A stretch of 64,000 nt of DNA, taken from NCBI GenBank assembly GCA_018436855.1, contig JAHDKO010000076.1, forward strand, positions 1 through 64,000, in the 5' to 3' direction. The translations under genes and the position numbers were made by a program. The notes below the pieces were generated by a model, which worked only from the letters and a program-made list of their open reading frames with translations, ran no database searches and was not told where the DNA came from. This DNA comes from Deltaproteobacteria bacterium. Lineage in GTDB: Bacteria; Desulfobacterota; Desulfomonilia; UBA1062. This document shows, one piece after another, positions 1-9,078 of this stretch. Numbering within the stretch: position 1 is the first letter of the stretch; each line of letters begins with the position of its first letter.

Positions 1-1490
1 TCGGTCTGGCGTGCGATCTCCTCGATGATGGCGATCTTCTCGGCAATGGTCTTCATGGCGCCTACGGTCTCGTCGACCGCCTTGCCGCCCTCGATGGCGT
101 CGTCAGCCGACTTGACCGCGATCTTCTCGGTCTGCTGGGCGTTGTCTGCGTTCTGGCGGATGTTGGAGGCCATCTGCTCCATGGAAGACGACGCCTCCTC
201 GGCAGCCGATGCCTGCTCGCTCGCACCCTGCGACATCTCCTCGGACGCGGAGCTCATCTGCTCGCTGCCCGCAGCTACATTGTCCGCCGCGTTCTTGATG
301 TCCACGACCACGTCCTTGAGCCTGGCGACCATCTCTTTGATCGCCTGCATGAGCTCGTCCTTTTCCGAGCGCTCCTTGATCGATACAGTGAGGTTCCCGT
401 CCGCGAGATCCTTGGCCACCTCGGTGACCATCTTGTTCGCGGCGATCAGCTCGTTCAGCGACTTCATGAGCTCGTCTCTGTCCGAGCGCTGCCTGACCTG
501 GAGGTTTACGTTCCCGGCCGCCATCTCCTGCGCCACCTCGGCGATCTTGTTCATGGAGTCGATCATGAGGTTCAGGCTGTCCTTGATCCTGTTGAAGTCG
601 CCCTTGTATTCCTCGGTGATCTTCTCGGGGATATCCCCCTTGGAGATGCGCTCGATATAGTCAGAAGTATCATTCAACGGCTTGATGAGTGCATCCAGGA
701 TTTCATTAAAGCCCTGGGCGATGGGGCGGAACTCGAAGTTGATCTTTTCAGCGTCGCATCTGGTGTTCAGCTTGCCGGCCAGACAGGCATCCGCGAGTTT
801 TTTCGCCTCGTCGACAACCGACTTGAGGATGGCCCCGATATTTCTGGACAGGAACAGGCCGATGATCATGCCGACGATCATAGCCACCACCACCAGGACG
901 ATCATGAACATGCGGCTCTGTTGATAAATCCGGGTGGTTTCCTCAGACTGGTTTTGGGCGTTGTGCTCTTTGTTTTGGCTCAGCTCGGTCATTGTTTTTT
1001 CGATCTCGCCGAGCTTTTCCCTGCCGATCCCCATGGAGAGCTCGGTGGATGCCCGCTTCTCGTTGAGGTTTTCCGACAGGGCCGTATCGATAATGTTCTT
1101 TGAGACAGGCTCGTACTCTTCCCACGCCCTGTCGAGCTCGGCCAGCATCGCTTTGCCGCGATCAGAACGGAACAAGGGTTTTGCCTTTTCAATATGACCC
1201 AGGAGCTCTTTCTTTATGTTTGCATAGTTGTTGACATATCCTTGTCGTATCACCTCGGTAGGAGCCAGGATGATATTTTTTTCAGCCCGGACCATTTCGA
1301 GGAGATGGACATTGGCTTCCTTGATGTGGAATACCCCCAGGAGCTCTCTCTGATACATGACATCGGCCAAATCGTTCATGGTGCTCATATTTCTGATGCC
1401 CACGATGCCGACAATCAGGGCGATGACGGCAAGAACAATGAAACCGGCCAGGAGCTTGACCCTGACGGTGAGATTGGAAAACCAGCTCAT
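1..1490 (-). CDS. Methyl-accepting chemotaxis protein (C-terminus beyond left edge)
   Basis: Transmembrane chemoreceptor that signals to CheA/CheW. The frame is open from the ATG at 1490 to the left edge, giving 496 codons; the rest of the signalling hairpin is outside. Order: TM1 at about residues 11-32, a periplasmic four-helix-bundle ligand domain with a RAEKN motif, TM2 at about 192-215, a HAMP domain, then at least two more HAMP-like units (about 265-390), then an Ala/Ser/Glu-rich methylation helix containing EEMSQGASEQA. AAGGAG lies 5 nt before the ATG, which fixes the start. The ligand is unknown. No che genes are adjacent, so it is an orphan receptor here. Confidence 0.93.
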   Translation of the reverse strand, partial: MSWFSNLTVRVKLLAGFIVLAVIALIVGIVGIRNMSTMNDLADVMYQRELLGVFHIKEANVHLLEMVRAEKNIILAPTEVIRQGYVNNYANIKKELLGHIEKAKPLFRSDRGKAMLAELDRAWEEYEPVSKNIIDTALSENLNEKRASTELSMGIGREKLGEIEKTMTELSQNKEHNAQNQSEETTRIYQQSRMFMIVLVVVAMIVGMIIGLFLSRNIGAILKSVVDEAKKLADACLAGKLNTRCDAEKINFEFRPIAQGFNEILDALIKPLNDTSDYIERISKGDIPEKITEEYKGDFNRIKDSLNLMIDSMNKIAEVAQEMAAGNVNLQVRQRSDRDELMKSLNELIAANKMVTEVAKDLADGNLTVSIKERSEKDELMQAIKEMVARLKDVVVDIKNAADNVAAGSEQMSSASEEMSQGASEQASAAEEASSSMEQMASNIRQNADNAQQTEKIAVKSADDAIEGGKAVDETVGAMKTIAEKIAIIEEIARQT

Positions 1491-1650
1491 GATATCTCCT
1501 TATGTTCGAGTATTTGGCTTTGCTTTTTCAAGCCTGTGCCTGCGTATCGGGAAATCGTGCCGCTGGTTATGACAATAGAAAAACAATAGAAAATTGATAG
1601 GTTCAGGCTATCGATGATGAGGGGTGAACAGGGGCGGGCGCAGAGAGGTG

Positions 1651-2622
1651 TTACGGCTCGGGCTTGTCAAAGGTCTGGAGATAGGTCGCGAGGCTGCCCC
1701 GGGTGTTTTTCAGGCCGACCTTCTGCCGGATGTTGTTGCGGTGAAACAGGACGGTGTTCAGGGAGACGTGCAGGAGATCGGCGATCTCCTTGGATGACTT
1801 GCCGTTTCTGATCAAAGACGCCACCCTGACCTCGCTCGGGCTGAGCCCTGGGTGCCTGGACGAGAGATCCCGGACAAAGGACGATCCGATCTCCCTGAGG
1901 AGGTTCTCGATCTCGGATACGCACTGCATCTGGTCTTCTCTCAGGCCCGAAGTCTTTAACCTTGCAAGGGAGGGGAGGAGCGAGACAGCGATGTTCGCAA
2001 CCAGGTTTTTTTCGATGTCGCGCCGGTCATTGCTCTGCTGCCTCATAAGGACCTTCAGCGCGATGCTCATCTCTTCGAGGTCCGGCTGCCTTTCTCCGGG
2101 CCCGACCTCCCCGCCGGTCAGCGTATCAGACCGGAGCCCCGCAGGCGTGTCCCTCAAGCTCTGCTGACCGGAAAACGCCTCGGCCGCCGTGCGGTGATTT
2201 CCTTCCCGGAACCCGGTGCAGGAGCCGGGGTTTCCGATACCGTTTTCCGGGTGCCTGCGGCCGGTGACGTCCTTTGCCACGGCGATAATGCCAATCGCGT
2301 CGTTATCCCGCATCAGTGGCACCCCGCCGACCTCGCAGAGTTTGCCCAGACCCTTGTGGGTGATGAACCGGTAGGTCGACGACAGGATTTTTTCTCCGCA
2401 GAGCAGCCGCACGGTATCGGCGATTGCCCTGTTCAGATCGCCGGGATGGAGCAGTCCGAGCTCCTGGAAGGGCCTGCCGATCAGATGTTCGGGCTTGTGC
2501 CCGAGCATGCTCTCCACGTTCGGCGACACGCTCGTGAGCCTGAACCTGGCGTTGACGGAGTATACCAGGGCATCGGAGCAGGCGGTATCGAGATAGTGAT
2601 CCGGTTCCAGCGTACAATCCAT
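1651..2622 (-). CDS. PAS domain LuxR-type transcriptional regulator
   Basis: One-component regulator of about 323 residues. An N-terminal PAS fold (about residues 10-130, with VSPNVESMLG and the closing AVAKDVTGR) is followed by a poorly conserved linker and a C-terminal LuxR/GerE helix-turn-helix (about 255-323; LSPSEVRVASLIRNGKSSKEI). There is no receiver domain, so the input is probably a small ligand or redox signal at the PAS domain. The frame stays open up to 2847, but the first 75 codons look non-coding. I placed the start at the ATG at 2622, just before the PAS domain; an ATG at 2670 is the alternative. Neither has a strong ribosome binding site. Confidence 0.75.
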   Translation of the reverse strand: MDCTLEPDHYLDTACSDALVYSVNARFRLTSVSPNVESMLGHKPEHLIGRPFQELGLLHPGDLNRAIADTVRLLCGEKILSSTYRFITHKGLGKLCEVGGVPLMRDNDAIGIIAVAKDVTGRRHPENGIGNPGSCTGFREGNHRTAAEAFSGQQSLRDTPAGLRSDTLTGGEVGPGERQPDLEEMSIALKVLMRQQSNDRRDIEKNLVANIAVSLLPSLARLKTSGLREDQMQCVSEIENLLREIGSSFVRDLSSRHPGLSPSEVRVASLIRNGKSSKEIADLLHVSLNTVLFHRNNIRQKVGLKNTRGSLATYLQTFDKPEP

Positions 2623-3046
2623 CGTGCAGATACAATCCCTGTGTTTGTGTGGCCCCGTTGCAATTCCCATCAGGCGGGTACGCGTCTCACACCCGCGTCG
2701 CGCATGGGATGCTGCAATAAGAACAATGAACTGTATACAATCTGGGAACGATTGTTTCAAGTGTGGATTGAGAAAAATCCCCTGCCGGATACCCGGTAAT
2801 ATACGCCAGACAGGGGAGCGGGCGTGCGGTTGACGGATATACGGCAAGAGTCTGACCGGATGCCGGTGGGCCGCCCGGTTACAGGGAGTGTCTGTTTCGC
2901 GAAGAAGCTACTGGACCGGGATACATGGTTTCCTCGAACCGTCCCGCCCGAAAAGTTTTTATGCAAAGGGCTGCCGCACATCCAAGATGCGGGGGTTATG
3001 GAAGAAAATCATCCAAGCCGCGCTCAAGATATGCTTCTCACCATCG
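2623..3046. other. Intergenic stretch without a convincing gene
   Basis: About 420 bp between two minus-strand genes. Short open frames exist on both strands, including an in-frame upstream extension of the PAS-LuxR gene, but none has coding-like composition, a ribosome binding site or a recognisable motif. It should contain the promoter of the PAS-LuxR gene and the 3' end of the transcript from the gene starting at 3670. I see no clear hairpin. Confidence 0.5.
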
Positions 3047-3670
3047 CTACTCTTCTTCTTCGCCCTCTTCCTCGTCTCGCACGTGCAGGTTCACGCCGCC
3101 GTAATCGCTCTCCCCGTAATTTTCCTCGTAGTTTTCGTCAGGGCTGTACCATTTCCCTTCCACCGGGTCGTACCATGCGTCAGGTGATTCCGTTGCATTG
3201 TGCCACCACCTGATATGCTCCAGAAGATCCTCGACGCTGGATATCTCCACCCCCTTGATGGAGTCCAGTGCCCGCCGGTCGCCGTCGGTGAAATACTCGA
3301 CCGCGATGTCAAGGAGGTCCTTTAAGTCCCCGCTTTCTCCACCTTCCAGAGCCTCGTCGATGATATCCTCGGGCAGATAGGGTTCCAGCAGCTCCTTGAT
3401 CCTCTCGGTGTCCAGTGGGCTTTCCGCGCTCTTTCCCCACCACCGCAGCTTGTCCAGGAGTTCGTCGACACTCTCGATCTTCTCGTTTCTCACGGCCTCC
3501 AGGGCCTCGTTTTCACCGCCGGTGTAATAGTCGACTGCGGCATAGAGGACATCCCACAGATCCGTGAGAACCCGGTTTTCGAACATGTCCGTGATGACGT
3601 TACTGGGGATGTAGGGCTTCAGAAGCACCTTCAGCCTGTCCTTGTCCACAGACTCTATTGTGCGCTCCAT
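3047..3670 (-). CDS. Acidic protein of unknown function with two tandem repeat units
   Basis: I do not recognise the family. The 207-residue protein starts at 3670, where GGAGGA precedes the ATG by 6 nt. It consists of two similar units of about 78 residues (about 9-86 and 88-165). Each has a K/E-L-L-x-P-Y-x-P start, an acidic D-L-x-D-x-L-x-x-A-V-x-Y-[YF] centre, and an end with S-V-[DE]-[DE]-L-L-[DE]-x-[LI]-R-W-W and A-x-E-S-P. A tail of about 40 residues is rich in Asp, Glu, Tyr and Trp and ends in a run of Glu. No signal peptide or membrane segment is visible, so a soluble cytoplasmic, probably binding, protein is likely. The duplication is directly visible; the function is not inferable. 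Confidence 0.8.
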   Translation of the reverse strand: MERTIESVDKDRLKVLLKPYIPSNVITDMFENRVLTDLWDVLYAAVDYYTGGENEALEAVRNEKIESVDELLDKLRWWGKSAESPLDTERIKELLEPYLPEDIIDEALEGGESGDLKDLLDIAVEYFTDGDRRALDSIKGVEISSVEDLLEHIRWWHNATESPDAWYDPVEGKWYSPDENYEENYGESDYGGVNLHVRDEEEGEEEE

Positions 3671-3981
3671 GTGGCATCCTCCGTATTCTCCGTCCGGAGG
3701 GGCCGGGGGTGGTCCATGTCCCCAAAGCAGGCCTGTTCTTTTCGGGCCTTTTTCCCGCGCCATTCTCCAGGCGAGAATGATGTCGTTAATAGTTATATGG
3801 AGCACCGGGGACGGTTATTCAATCGCATGGCTTAAGGCAGGCCGTTTTTTTCTCTCCCGGCCAAAGCGGCTTCCCCTGGGGTACAAGACTCCCCTCCCCA
3901 GGACCCAAGGGTCATGAACGGGACATCACCGGGAGACCCGCAGGGATTCGCGGCCCCCCGGCGGCCGGTTTCCAGCAGCCC
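3671..3981. other. Intergenic stretch, nothing recognised
   Basis: About 310 bp between two minus-strand genes, holding the promoter side of the duplicated acidic protein gene. I find no open frame with coding character, no strong inverted repeat and no RNA gene. Confidence 0.45.
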
Positions 3982-4614
3982 CTATATCCAGCCGAGTATG
4001 CCCATGAAGACCGCCAGGCACACGATGTCCACGGCGAAGATCGCCCCTACGGTGAGTGCCTTGGCGCGATAGGTCCTCATGTCGTAGATGAGGTAGGCCA
4101 CCACGAAGAAATAGAAGTACCCGAAGACCCAGAGCAGCCAGGGAAACCGCGCGCTCCACCAGGAATACTCCCAGGTCAGCGCGCCGATGGCATTGAGGAT
4201 GATCTCGATGATGACCGCGAGCGTGGTGAATATGATCGCGAAGAAGAGCCGGTTGGGAATCCCCAGGACCTTCAGTTTCCGGTCCTCGGGAAGGATGATG
4301 GTACAGGCGACGCCCAAAAGGAGAAACATCAGGCTGATCTCGATGTTCAGCCCGATGAGCAGGACAAAGGCGCTCTCGCCGGGCGTGCCCCAGACCGGTG
4401 CGTACTGGGTGAAATGGAACACCAGGGCGTTCCAGATCTCGTTGAACCAGTCGCATCCCCACAGGGCGAGCCCTGCAAAGACCGCGCTGTAATTCTTCAG
4501 CCGGATCTCGTTGTGGTATACGTAGATCACGACCAGGAGAAAGGGGATGACGTACCACTCGAAATACGAAGGATCCCTGAGGATGGCCAGTGCCTGTGAC
4601 GCTGAATCTGTCAT
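3982..4614 (-). CDS. Multi-pass membrane protein of unknown function
   Basis: A 210-residue integral membrane protein with about six hydrophobic helices separated by short loops, some Trp-rich (ALWGCDWFNEIWN, SWWSARFPWLLW). The ATG at 4614 follows GGGAGGTG by 4 nt and is preferred over one 18 nt upstream. There is no signal peptide beyond the first helix and no recognised catalytic motif. It is divergent from the TetR-family gene at 4930, with a perfect inverted repeat between them. The simplest reading is that this gene is that regulator's target; this is inference from arrangement. A transporter or small-molecule carrier role is possible but unproven. Confidence 0.82.
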   Translation of the reverse strand: MTDSASQALAILRDPSYFEWYVIPFLLVVIYVYHNEIRLKNYSAVFAGLALWGCDWFNEIWNALVFHFTQYAPVWGTPGESAFVLLIGLNIEISLMFLLLGVACTIILPEDRKLKVLGIPNRLFFAIIFTTLAVIIEIILNAIGALTWEYSWWSARFPWLLWVFGYFYFFVVAYLIYDMRTYRAKALTVGAIFAVDIVCLAVFMGILGWI

Positions 4615-4929
4615 AAAACACCTCCCGCTCATGTATGGTGAGTTGCTCTCACAACAACTGAAAAAAAGGACTGATCACAGACCGATCGTAATATCAGGGC
4701 GATGGTCCAGTCAATGAAAAAATGAACATAATGTTCACTTCATCATTTCAGGAACGATCCCTGGGCCGCTATTCCATGAGTGGCCGCTCGCCGGTTCGCG
4801 ATATTCCCGGTTTTCCGCACGCAGGCAGGGTGCGGCAATCGTGAAGGATTCCCTGAAACTGAATTGTTATTGACATCGAATACCCGAGATGCGAGATCAG
4901 GAGATACACGCAAGCTGACAAGGTGCTCG
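4615..4929. promoter_or_regulatory. Divergent promoter region between membrane protein and tetR
   Basis: About 315 bp separating two divergent genes. It contains the inverted repeat at 4723-4737, annotated separately, and AT-rich stretches suited to promoters on both strands. No gene is seen in it. Confidence 0.5.
4723..4737. promoter_or_regulatory. Candidate TetR operator (perfect 7-bp inverted repeat)
   Basis: TGAACAT-A-ATGTTCA is a perfect palindrome with one central base. It lies between the divergent membrane protein (start 4614) and TetR gene (start 4930), about 110 bp from the first and 190 bp from the second. TetR dimers bind such short palindromes, so this is the natural candidate for autoregulation and control of the neighbour. 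The symmetry is seen; the binding is inferred. Confidence 0.5.
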
Positions 4930-5511
4930 ATGAACCGGGAAGAAAAGCTGACCAGAATCTATGAGGCGGCCCTGCGGGTTTTTGCCCGCTACGGCTTCCG
5001 GAGGACCCGTGTCGAAGACATCGCCGACGAGCTGGGGATGACCAAGGGCAATCTCTATCTCTATGTCAAGGACAAGCGGGACCTTTATGAGAAGGCCGTT
5101 TCCCATGGGCTGCTGCAATGGCAGGCCATGGTGGCGCGCTCCATCGAAAAGATCGACGATGTGTGCGAGCAGTTTCTGGCGCTGTGCAGGAAGGGTTATA
5201 CCTATCTCTCCCGGGACGTGTCACTGAGGTCGGTCCTGATAAACGATCCGTCGATCTTTCCCCTCTCCAGCAGGGAGGACCAGTTCGCCGAGATCAACCG
5301 CGCGTCCATGGACCTGCTCCGGAGCGTTCTCGCCCGGGGAATACGCGAAGGAAGGTTCCGCGAGGTGGACGTGGACCATCTCACCGAGCTGCTGTATTCG
5401 ATCTATGTCATGTTCATCATCAAGACCTATGTGAAGTCCGAGGGCAAATCCACCCAGAAGATGTTCGAGCAGGGCCTCGATGTCGTCTTGCAGGGCCTTC
5501 TGAAGAAATAG
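4930..5511 (+). CDS. TetR/AcrR family transcriptional regulator
   Basis: A 193-residue repressor-type protein. The N-terminal helix-turn-helix (about residues 6-52) has the family pattern, with FARYGFRRTRVEDIADELGM followed by the GNLYLYVKDKRDLY recognition segment. The C-terminal helical ligand and dimer domain is divergent. The start is the ATG at 4930, with AGGTG just upstream; an in-frame ATG at 4780 would add 50 residues without family similarity. It probably controls the divergent membrane protein gene through the palindrome at 4723. The inducer is unknown. Confidence 0.9.
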   Translation: MNREEKLTRIYEAALRVFARYGFRRTRVEDIADELGMTKGNLYLYVKDKRDLYEKAVSHGLLQWQAMVARSIEKIDDVCEQFLALCRKGYTYLSRDVSLRSVLINDPSIFPLSSREDQFAEINRASMDLLRSVLARGIREGRFREVDVDHLTELLYSIYVMFIIKTYVKSEGKSTQKMFEQGLDVVLQGLLKK

Positions 5512-5646
5512 GCCGCATATCCTGACGAAACCCTGCCTGAAGCACGCCCGGATTGGATTTCTTCGTTCGTTATGAAATGCGGTTTTCTGAATCAGGACCA
5601 GCGGAAAAAATATCCGGTTGACATGCACGTTTTTTATTCTGATGAT

Positions 5647-5686
<40 letters not shown>

Positions 5687-5723
5687 CCGGTATGGACCAT
5701 CCGGCAGTGCACGGGAAAATTCT

Positions 5724-6155
5724 ATGATGGAAGCGGCCTTTGTGTGGATGTCATTCCACGAAACCCTGTTGGCGTATCTGGGGATAACCTCCCTTATCAC
5801 CCTGATCATCACGCCGATTCTGGTGCTCATCGCCATCGTCCGCATGCCCGCCGATTACTTCATCTATGAGCGCGAGGAGATTCTGGTGTTCCGGAAGCAG
5901 TTCAACCCGGTGGTCCTGGCGGTGGTCCTGGCCGTGAAAAACGTCGCCGGCGTGGTTTTCATCATTGCCGGTCTCGCCATGCTGGTGCTGCCCGGGCAGG
6001 GAATCATCACGATCCTCATCGGGCTCACCCTCGTGAATTTTCCCGGAAAGCGCAATCTGGAACGCCGCATGATCAGACAGAAGAAGGTTCTTGCTTCAAT
6101 CAACTGGGTGCGTGAGCGTGCGGGCAAGCCTCCGTTGCGGTTGTCCAGGGATTAG
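5724..6155 (+). CDS. PGPGW-type small transmembrane protein
   Basis: A 143-residue inner-membrane protein with an N-terminal hydrophobic segment (about residues 16-38) and a second hydrophobic region (about 66-103). The second region carries LPGQGIITILIGL, resembling the PGPGW motif of the PF09656 family. The C-terminus is basic and cytoplasmic in character. The start at 5724 is followed at once by a second ATG; GGGA lies 7 nt upstream. The molecular role of the family is not established. The GCAGGA repeat directly upstream may influence expression. Confidence 0.75.
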   Translation: MMEAAFVWMSFHETLLAYLGITSLITLIITPILVLIAIVRMPADYFIYEREEILVFRKQFNPVVLAVVLAVKNVAGVVFIIAGLAMLVLPGQGIITILIGLTLVNFPGKRNLERRMIRQKKVLASINWVRERAGKPPLRLSRD

Positions 6156-6269
6156 GCCTCTGCCGGTCCGGATCCTCCCCCTTAAGGGAGGAAGGGGATT
6201 TACAAAACGGAAAGATGCGATTATAAGGAGTATAATTTGCATATGTTTCATCCGAATGAGGAGGGTAAG

Positions 6270-7169
6270 ATGCAGTGTGGTAGCGCGCGGACAGTGTTCA
6301 GATCCATCCTGGTCGTTCTCTTGGTTGCATGCCTTGTTCCGGATGCATACGCAGACGCACCTGCGAATACCGCACAGGAATTGTACGCCAAGGCACAGGC
6401 TTCCTGGGAGAAGGGGGAATGGGAAAACGCCCTGAACCTCTGCGACGGGGCGCTGAAGGTCAACAAGCGTCACAAGGAGGCATGGCTGCTGAAGGGCCAG
6501 ATCTTCTGGCAGATGAAGAATCACAAGATGGCGCTGAGCGCCTTTGATGAATACCTGCGCATCGATCCGAAAAACGCCTCGGTCTGGGTGAATCGCGCGG
6601 CGAATCTCTTCGATCTCGAACGGTACAAGGAGATGCAGGAGAGTTTCCAGAAGGCGCAGGAAATCGATCCGAACTATCCCCCGCTCTATAAGACCATGGG
6701 TGTCAACTATCTCCTCATGGGGAATTTCGAGGAAGCGCACAAGGCCTTCCAGAAGCTGGAACAGTTCGGCGAGACGAGCGTCTATTCACACTGGACGGGG
6801 CGAATGCTCCGGATAATCAGCGAGAACCACGCCCCGCCGGCAAACTGGATCGTGAATCCCGACAGCTATCAGATGGTGCTGGAGATCACCGATTCTTCCA
6901 AGACCGGTTATCTGGTCAACCTGTCGTCCACGGTGGGTACATCCATCAGGTTTACCGGGAGCGCGGATGCCCCGTTCCGGTATGCCCCGAACTTCGAGGT
7001 ATGGAACGGCACCATGATCTTCGACCGGAAGGGTGAGGGTCTCCTGACCAACGGCACCTTCTTCCGGTATACGAAGATCGCAGGCGATACCAAGACGATC
7101 GAAGAAGGCCAGATCAACAACTGGAGGCTCGATCTGAGCACCAAGAAGTGCTACCTGCTGGGCCAGTAG
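6270..7169 (+). CDS. Secreted TPR-repeat protein
   Basis: A 299-residue exported protein. The ATG at 6270 follows GAGGAGGG closely and yields a clean Sec signal peptide (hydrophobic SILVVLLVACLV, cleavage near AYADA); the TTG at 6237 and ATG at 6243 would put extra charged residues first. Residues about 30-175 form three to four tetratricopeptide repeats (KAQASWEKGEWENALNLCDG, then NHKMALSAFDEYLRIDPKN). The last third is a beta-rich domain I do not recognise. TPRs mediate protein contacts, so a periplasmic scaffold role is likely. Confidence 0.82.
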   Translation: MQCGSARTVFRSILVVLLVACLVPDAYADAPANTAQELYAKAQASWEKGEWENALNLCDGALKVNKRHKEAWLLKGQIFWQMKNHKMALSAFDEYLRIDPKNASVWVNRAANLFDLERYKEMQESFQKAQEIDPNYPPLYKTMGVNYLLMGNFEEAHKAFQKLEQFGETSVYSHWTGRMLRIISENHAPPANWIVNPDSYQMVLEITDSSKTGYLVNLSSTVGTSIRFTGSADAPFRYAPNFEVWNGTMIFDRKGEGLLTNGTFFRYTKIAGDTKTIEEGQINNWRLDLSTKKCYLLGQ

Positions 7170-7203
7170 CACCCCGCGGCAGGCAGGTCTCACGCGGGAG
7201 CAT

Positions 7204-7225
7204 CCTGCTGCAGTAAAAAAGCAGG
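7204..7225 (+). terminator. Weak hairpin after the TPR gene
   Basis: CCTGCT and AGCAGG pair around an A-rich 10-nt loop, 35 nt after the TPR stop codon, and a short T-rich stretch follows. It is a possible intrinsic terminator, but the stem is only 6 bp. Confidence 0.35.
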
Positions 7226-7446
7226 GACGTTTTATATCCCCTTCCCCCTGCAAGGCATCCGCTCCCGGCATCTTTCTCTTCCTCCCTCGGTTCTGCAGAA
7301 AATCGCCTGTCATGGAACCGCATCACGACGTTGATCTGCGGTAGAATACCTGAAGATTCGAAGATTTGTGTAAATTTTTTTGAGATATCTGGCGATAGTA
7401 TTGTTGGATGCATCATGACGGCAAAGAGGGGAATTCTCGAGGTATC

Positions 7447-7884
7447 ATGAAGACGACCGCAGTACGACCCATGAAATGCGAATTCGCCACAGAGGGCCTC
7501 CTCTGGATCGATAAGATCGCCACCGGGGTGGGGATCATCCTGTTCAATCCATCAAAAAAGCTTGCAGCCGGGATGCATGTGCTCAGAGGGCTCTCACAGG
7601 GCCGTGTCACGGACAATCCTGCCTACTATGCAGACACGGCCCTGGAATACGTGATCGCGGAATTCAAGAAGATGGGTGCGGACCGGCAGATATCCGTGGC
7701 CATAGCAGGAGGGGCGGCCATGCTGGGCTCAGGCGAGGACGATAATATGGGGGCGCGGCTGGTGACGGCGATAAAGAGCATCCTCTCCCGGTACAATCTC
7801 ACGGTGAAGCTCGAAGGCGTAGGCGGGACCAAACTCAGGACCATGATCCTCAACATCGACGAGGGCAAGATAAAGATTTCGTAA
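7447..7884 (+). CDS. CheD-like protein lacking the catalytic cysteine
   Basis: A 145-residue protein matching the CheD chemoreceptor-glutamine deamidase fold: the mid-protein YYADTALEYVIAEFKKMGA, IAGGAAML and NMGARLV segments and a late VGGTKLRTM strand follow the family in order. The Thr-x-Leu-Gly-Ser-Cys-Val active-site segment is replaced by ATGVGIILF, so the nucleophilic Cys is absent, while a His remains in GMHVL. It therefore probably binds rather than deamidates. GAGG precedes the ATG at 7447; an ATG at 7408 has no ribosome binding site. The HDOD gene starts 15 nt downstream, so they form an operon. Confidence 0.75.
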   Translation: MKTTAVRPMKCEFATEGLLWIDKIATGVGIILFNPSKKLAAGMHVLRGLSQGRVTDNPAYYADTALEYVIAEFKKMGADRQISVAIAGGAAMLGSGEDDNMGARLVTAIKSILSRYNLTVKLEGVGGTKLRTMILNIDEGKIKIS

Positions 7885-7899
7885 AAAAAGGAGAAAATC

Positions 7900-8937
7900 G
7901 TGAAAATATGCTGCCCTCACTGCGGAAAAGAATACACCATAAAAAAGGAAACCCTAAAGGGGTACTCGGGCACGGTCTCGATATCCTGCCCCACCTGTAA
8001 GGAAAAGATAGTCCTCCATCCCGGAGCGGCCGGTACGGGAGGGAATGATCGAGCATCCGGACACGACGGGCAGGCAAAGGGGAAAGCGCCTGCCACCGGC
8101 GATGCCTTGAAGCAGAGGATCTTCAAGACGCTCAAAGATCTTCCCCCCATGCCACAGGTGGTGCAGAAGGCGCGGAAGGTCCTGTCCGACCCGAATTCGA
8201 GCTTCAGCGACCTCGCCAAGGTCATCGAGTCGGATCAGGGGATCGTCACCCGGGTCCTGAAGATGGCGAATTCGCCCTACTACGGGCTGAGCGGCAATGT
8301 GTCCTCCGTCAAGCACGCCTCGGTCGTTCTCGGCACCAAGACCCTCATGGAGCTGCTCAATCTTGCATGCTCATCGGAAATTCTCGGGCAGACCCTGGAG
8401 GGGTACGATCTTGCAGCCGGAGACCTCTGGATGCACTCCCTGGCTGTGGCCAACGGCTCGCAGCTCATTGCCCGGCGCGTGAATCCGGGCCTGGAGCAGG
8501 ATGCCTTCTCGGCAGGTCTCATCCACGACGTGGGGAAGATCATCCTGGATCCGTATATCCTGGAGAGAAAAGCCGAGTTCCAGACTTTCGTGAAGGAGCG
8601 GAGCGACACCTTCCTGGAGGCTGAAAAGGTCATCCTGGGCTTCGACCACGCCGAGCTCGCCTCGGAGGTGTGCGAGCGCTGGCAGATACCCAGGCACATT
8701 GTCCTGGCGATCCGCTATCACCATGATCCCACGCCCTCGGACAATGACATGCTCTCCTACATCGTCCACCTGGCGGATGCCGTCGCCATCATGAGCGGCA
8801 TCGGTGCCGGGCTCGACGGAATGCTTTATACCATCCACGGAGATGCGTTGAGCCGCCTGAGACTCAAGGAAGACGATCTGTTCGATATCATGGGCGAGAT
8901 CGCCTGCTACGTGGAGAAGACGACCCAGCAGGCTTGA
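7900..8937 (+). CDS. HDOD-domain protein with N-terminal zinc finger
   Basis: A 345-residue cytoplasmic signalling protein. The GTG start at 7900 has AAGGAG 6 nt upstream. Residues 1-40 carry a zinc-finger/MJ0042-like motif (CPHCGKEY then CPTCKEK). After a Gly/Ala-rich linker, residues about 70-270 form an HDOD domain (LPPMPQVVQKARKVL, VLKMANSPYYG, GLIHDVGKIIL, IRYHHD). HDOD proteins are relatives of HD phosphohydrolases and usually act in bacterial regulatory pathways. The operon with a CheD-like protein suggests a chemotaxis- or polarity-linked regulator; that is inference. Confidence 0.9.
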   Translation: MKICCPHCGKEYTIKKETLKGYSGTVSISCPTCKEKIVLHPGAAGTGGNDRASGHDGQAKGKAPATGDALKQRIFKTLKDLPPMPQVVQKARKVLSDPNSSFSDLAKVIESDQGIVTRVLKMANSPYYGLSGNVSSVKHASVVLGTKTLMELLNLACSSEILGQTLEGYDLAAGDLWMHSLAVANGSQLIARRVNPGLEQDAFSAGLIHDVGKIILDPYILERKAEFQTFVKERSDTFLEAEKVILGFDHAELASEVCERWQIPRHIVLAIRYHHDPTPSDNDMLSYIVHLADAVAIMSGIGAGLDGMLYTIHGDALSRLRLKEDDLFDIMGEIACYVEKTTQQA

Positions 8938-9078
8938 GCTTCTTCTCTGCAAACCGGGTCTGCTCGGCGTAGTTCATCTAAAAAAATCACCCCTGAAAAA
9001 ATCCCACACCGGAAATTCCCCCTGAGCCCTTGATATCTCTGCTGCGAAGGCTTATCACGGTTCATATCGGGGGATCGC

